Below, piece after piece: positions 15,277-17,502 of a stretch of 17,502 bases of DNA. The notes beneath the pieces were generated by a model. The model searched no databases. It was given only the letters and a program-made list of their open reading frames with translations, and was not told the origin of the DNA. Source of the DNA: Deltaproteobacteria bacterium (lineage in GTDB: Bacteria > Desulfobacterota > Binatia > DP-6); assembly GCA_005879205.1 (NCBI GenBank), contig VBLD01000120.1:1-17502 (forward strand), given 5' to 3'. Numbering within the stretch: the stretch's first letter is position 1; each line of letters begins with the position of its first letter. The translations under genes were made by a program, and so were the position numbers.

Positions 15277-16750
15277 TGCTGACGGTCTTCGCCAGCACGA
15301 CGATGTCCATCCACAGCGACCAGTTGCGCACGTAGTACTCGTCGAGCTGGAGACGGCGGTCGAAGCTGAGCTCGTTGCGTCCGCTCACCTGCCAGAGGCC
15401 CGTCATCCCGGGCTGCGCCTTGAGGATCGTCTGCGCCAGCGCGCCCATCTGCGGCCGTTCGCCCGGCAGGTAGGGTCGGGGCCCCACGAGGCTCATGTCG
15501 CCCTGCAGCACGTTGTAGAGCTGCGGCCATTCGTCGGCACTCAGGCGGCGGAGCAGGCACCCGATGGGCGTGACGCGGGGATCGTCGCTCTTCAGCTTGG
15601 CGTAGCGCTCCCACTCGAGCCTCGCCGCCTGGCTCTCGCGCAGGTGGACTTCGAGCCGCCCGGCGGCGTCGGGGTACATGGTGCGCAGCTTGAAGCAGCG
15701 GAACCGCCGTCCGCCACGTCCCAGCCGGTCCTGCACGAAGAACGCCGGCCCCCCCGAGTCGAAGCGCACGGCGAGGGCCGCCAGGAGGACGAGCGGGAAG
15801 AGCACGATCCCCGCCAGCGATGCCCCGAGCACGTCGAACGCGCGCTTGGTCACCCGGCTCCACGGCTTCGCCAGATTCCACCGCATGTGGAGCAGGAGCG
15901 TGCCGTCGAGATCCTGGGTCTCGACGCCGGCGGAAGTGAGTCCGAAGACGTCGGGGACGAGGTAGACGCTGTCCACCGTGCCCTCGAAGCGCGCCACCGC
16001 CCGCAGCAGCTCCGGCCGGGCGAGGCGAGGCATCGCGATGATGACGTCGCGGACCCCGAGCGCGCGCACGTACTTCGTCACGTCGGCGATCGGCCCGAGC
16101 ACGGGGACGCCGTCGACGTCGCCGTCCTGCTTGCCAGGGTCGTCGTCGAGGAAGCCGACCGGCCGGTAGCCGAGGACGTGGTGGGATCGCACCCGCTCGA
16201 GGACCTTGCGGCCGGTGGCCCCGGCGCCGAGGATCAACGCGCGCCGTTCCCACCAGCCGAGCCTCAACAGGAGCAGCTTGGTTCCGGCGCGCGCCAGCGG
16301 AATCGCCGCCAGACTCATGATCCAGACCGAGCCGAGCAGCAGCCGGGACACCTCGGTCGCCTTGGTGGAATAGATCAGGAAGATCGCGACCACCGTGGCC
16401 AGACTCGTGCCGCGTGTGGTGTAGCGCACCTCGTCCCAGAAGAGCCGCCGTCGCGTGTACAGTCGCTCCTGGGCGAGGGCGACGCTCCACGGCAGCAGGA
16501 AATAGAGGTCGACCATGTACGTACTGAACGGGTGGAGCGCGCCGAACGAGGGGGCGAGCGACGGGAGCACGAACCCGCGAACCGCCCAGGCGGAGCCGAG
16601 GCAGGCCAGGACCGCCAGCCAATCGGTGACGAGCAGCGCCACGGTAGGGCCCGCGCTCGCCCATAGCAGTCGGTGCAGGCGGCCCGACCGGGGTCCCGGG
16701 AGCGGTGTCCGAGCAGGAAACGGTCGGGTGAGATCCGCCGCGCTGCGCAC
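15248..16750 (-). CDS. WbaP-type undecaprenyl-phosphate sugar phosphotransferase (initiating PGT)
   Basis: The 500-residue protein has an N-terminal membrane part with four hydrophobic segments (about 33-58, 73-93, 113-131, 138-156). Next comes a Rossmann-like CoA_binding_3 domain with ALILGAGATGRKVLERV (about 171-187) and FLDDDPGK. A further membrane hairpin (about 306-330) leads into the bacterial sugar-transferase domain: RFRCFKLRTM, RRLSADEWPQLYNVLQGDMSLVGPRP with the catalytic Asp406-Glu407 pair, PGMTGLWQVSGR, and the final VVLAKTVSSVVRG. This is the polyisoprenyl-phosphate hexose-1-phosphate transferase family, which starts repeat-unit assembly at the inner membrane. GTG 16750 is preferred; TTG 16786 is also in frame and adds 12 residues but has no ribosome binding site. 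It overlaps the downstream GT4 gene by 29 bases. Which sugar (galactose, glucose or other) is unknown. Confidence 0.9.
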   Translation of the reverse strand: MRSAADLTRPFPARTPLPGPRSGRLHRLLWASAGPTVALLVTDWLAVLACLGSAWAVRGFVLPSLAPSFGALHPFSTYMVDLYFLLPWSVALAQERLYTRRRLFWDEVRYTTRGTSLATVVAIFLIYSTKATEVSRLLLGSVWIMSLAAIPLARAGTKLLLLRLGWWERRALILGAGATGRKVLERVRSHHVLGYRPVGFLDDDPGKQDGDVDGVPVLGPIADVTKYVRALGVRDVIIAMPRLARPELLRAVARFEGTVDSVYLVPDVFGLTSAGVETQDLDGTLLLHMRWNLAKPWSRVTKRAFDVLGASLAGIVLFPLVLLAALAVRFDSGGPAFFVQDRLGRGGRRFRCFKLRTMYPDAAGRLEVHLRESQAARLEWERYAKLKSDDPRVTPIGCLLRRLSADEWPQLYNVLQGDMSLVGPRPYLPGERPQMGALAQTILKAQPGMTGLWQVSGRNELSFDRRLQLDEYYVRNWSLWMDIVVLAKTVSSVVRGWGAY

Positions 16751-16782
16751 GGGCGGATTCTCGCAACTTCCCCCTCGACTTG

Positions 16783-16822
16783 GCAATTGCTTTTCAAAGC
16801 GGGCATCGTTGTTTCAGCCCGC
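16783..16822. repeat. Cluster of short inverted repeats in the divergent intergenic region
   Basis: Between the WbaP-type gene and the GST gene lie GCAATTGC (16783-16790), GCTTT-TC-AAAGC (16789-16800) and GCGGGC-N12-GCCCGC (16799-16804 with 16817-16822), nearly end to end. The patch is AT-richer than its surroundings. It may be an operator/promoter patch serving one or both divergent genes; I see no convincing -35/-10 pair in either direction. Confidence 0.3.
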
Positions 16823-16853
16823 CATCTGAGCTACGGGACCCTCACACCCCAAC

Positions 16854-16860
16854 GAGGAGG
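16854..16860 (+). promoter_or_regulatory. Strong ribosome binding site of the GST gene
   Basis: GAGGAGG lies 5 bases before ATG 16866. It is the best Shine-Dalgarno match in the window and fixes the start. Confidence 0.75.
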
Positions 16861-16865
16861 CCCCC

Positions 16866-17471
16866 ATGATCAAGCTGTACGGCATACCCCGCTCGCGGAC
16901 GGCGCGGGCGCTCTGGATGCTCGAGGAGCTCCAGGTTCCCTATGAGCTCGTTCCCGTGAACTTCATCGGCGAGGCGCGCAAGCCCGACTATCTGAAGATC
17001 AACCCGAACGGGCACATCCCGGCGCTCCGGGACGGCGACCTGACGCTCTTCGAGTCGCTCGCCATCAACCTCTACCTGGCGCGGAAGTACGACAAGGGAC
17101 TCTGGCCGAAGACGGTCGAGGGCGAGGCGAAGGCGTACCAGTGGAGCATCTGGTCGATGACCGAGCTCGAGGAGCCGCTGCTCACCGTCCTCCTGAACCG
17201 CGCCTTTCTCCCCGAGGATCAGCGCGACCCCAAGAAGGCCGACGACGCTGCGCAGCGTTTCAAGACACCGCTCAACGTGCTCGAGGGGCAGCTGACCGGC
17301 GAGTACCTCGCCGGCAAGGACTTCACGGTCGCGGACCTGAACGTCGCTTCCGTACTCGGTTGGGCACCGCTCGGCGGGCTCGACCTCGGCAGCGCTCCGA
17401 AGGTCCAGGCGTGGCTCGGACGCTGCACCGGCCGCCCGGGTTACGCGCGCTTCGTCGCGAAGATGGGCTGA
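16866..17471 (+). CDS. Glutathione S-transferase family protein
   Basis: The 201-residue protein has the usual two-domain GST layout. The thioredoxin-like N-terminal domain (1-76) shows LYGIPRSRTARALWMLEEL with Ser10 near the catalytic position. NGHIPAL follows with cis-Pro52, and the ES pair Glu64-Ser65 should bind the gamma-glutamyl part of glutathione. The all-helical C-terminal domain has the DFTVADLNVAS N-capping/hydrophobic-staple motif and ends in ARFVAKMG. It conjugates or otherwise uses glutathione on electrophiles in the cytoplasm; class and substrate are not readable. The start is fixed by GAGGAGG 5 bases upstream. It is divergent from the polysaccharide genes, so it probably marks the end of that locus and is unrelated to it. 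Confidence 0.9.
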   Translation: MIKLYGIPRSRTARALWMLEELQVPYELVPVNFIGEARKPDYLKINPNGHIPALRDGDLTLFESLAINLYLARKYDKGLWPKTVEGEAKAYQWSIWSMTELEEPLLTVLLNRAFLPEDQRDPKKADDAAQRFKTPLNVLEGQLTGEYLAGKDFTVADLNVASVLGWAPLGGLDLGSAPKVQAWLGRCTGRPGYARFVAKMG

Positions 17472-17502
17472 GCGCGGGGGGGTATCCGACTCAACGGCGG
17501 AG

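Noticed and set aside
15215..16666. A long + strand open frame (and a further - strand frame at 15234-16766) over the WbaP-type gene.
   Set aside because: Both are shadows of the sugar-transferase gene, which has all family motifs in its own frame.
1..17502. tRNA, rRNA, CRISPR arrays, transposase genes and attachment sites.
   Set aside because: I looked on both strands and found no regularly spaced repeats, transposase motifs or cloverleaf-like sequence that I could support.

Overview
The window is high-GC DNA (roughly 70% by eye) with tightly packed genes, many GTG/TTG starts, and no RNA gene, CRISPR array, insertion sequence or integrase that I can see. Gene content (an F420-type deazaflavin oxidoreductase, an S15-type secreted hydrolase with a cysteine-bearing C-terminal domain, an SDR and a GST, beside a large envelope-polysaccharide locus) suggests an uncultured GC-rich Gram-negative, deltaproteobacterial or Binatota-like. 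No phylogenetic marker is present, so this is an inference.

Left flank (1-3793, + strand): the C-terminal end of a short-chain dehydrogenase, a secreted CocE/S15 alpha/beta hydrolase, a deazaflavin-dependent nitroreductase-family protein overlapping it by ATGA, and an unrecognised secreted four-cysteine protein. The first three look like one catabolic or detoxifying operon.

Centre (3804-16750): a Wzx/Wzy-type polysaccharide locus. On the - strand, from right to left, are a WbaP-type initiating phosphoglycosyl transferase coupled to a DUF1972-type GT4 glycosyltransferase (16750-14122), then an operon of methyltransferase, Wzx-like flippase, CmoB/DUF1698-like methyltransferase, GT2 rhamnosyltransferase-like protein and GT4 glycosyltransferase (13097-8066), then a Wzy-like polymerase (7565-6297), and finally a large GT-C/ArnT-like membrane protein (5837-3804). 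On the + strand are a third methyltransferase (13221-14121), a small lipoprotein (7651-8079), and the remains of an O-acetylation module (5932-6340). The expected logic is that WbaP loads the first sugar phosphate on undecaprenyl phosphate, the GT2/GT4 enzymes extend it, methyltransferases modify it, Wzx flips it and Wzy polymerises it. No Wza/Wzb/Wzc export or chain-length genes are in the window.

The most notable feature is damage confined to this locus. The start of an AlgI-type MBOAT acyltransferase is joined out of frame to the tail of an AlgJ/AlgX-type SGNH protein. The last GT4 gene has a frame break plus an apparent loss of about a dozen residues. The + strand methyltransferase has a frame break between its zinc-like N-terminus and its SAM-binding core. 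These may be real decay or assembly/sequencing error; the sequence alone cannot decide.

Right flank (16866-17471, + strand): a complete glutathione S-transferase with a strong ribosome binding site, divergent from the WbaP-type gene. I did not find a convincing wholly new system. The acetylation-module chimera, the hydrolase C-terminal domain and the two unrecognised exported proteins deserve the closest look.
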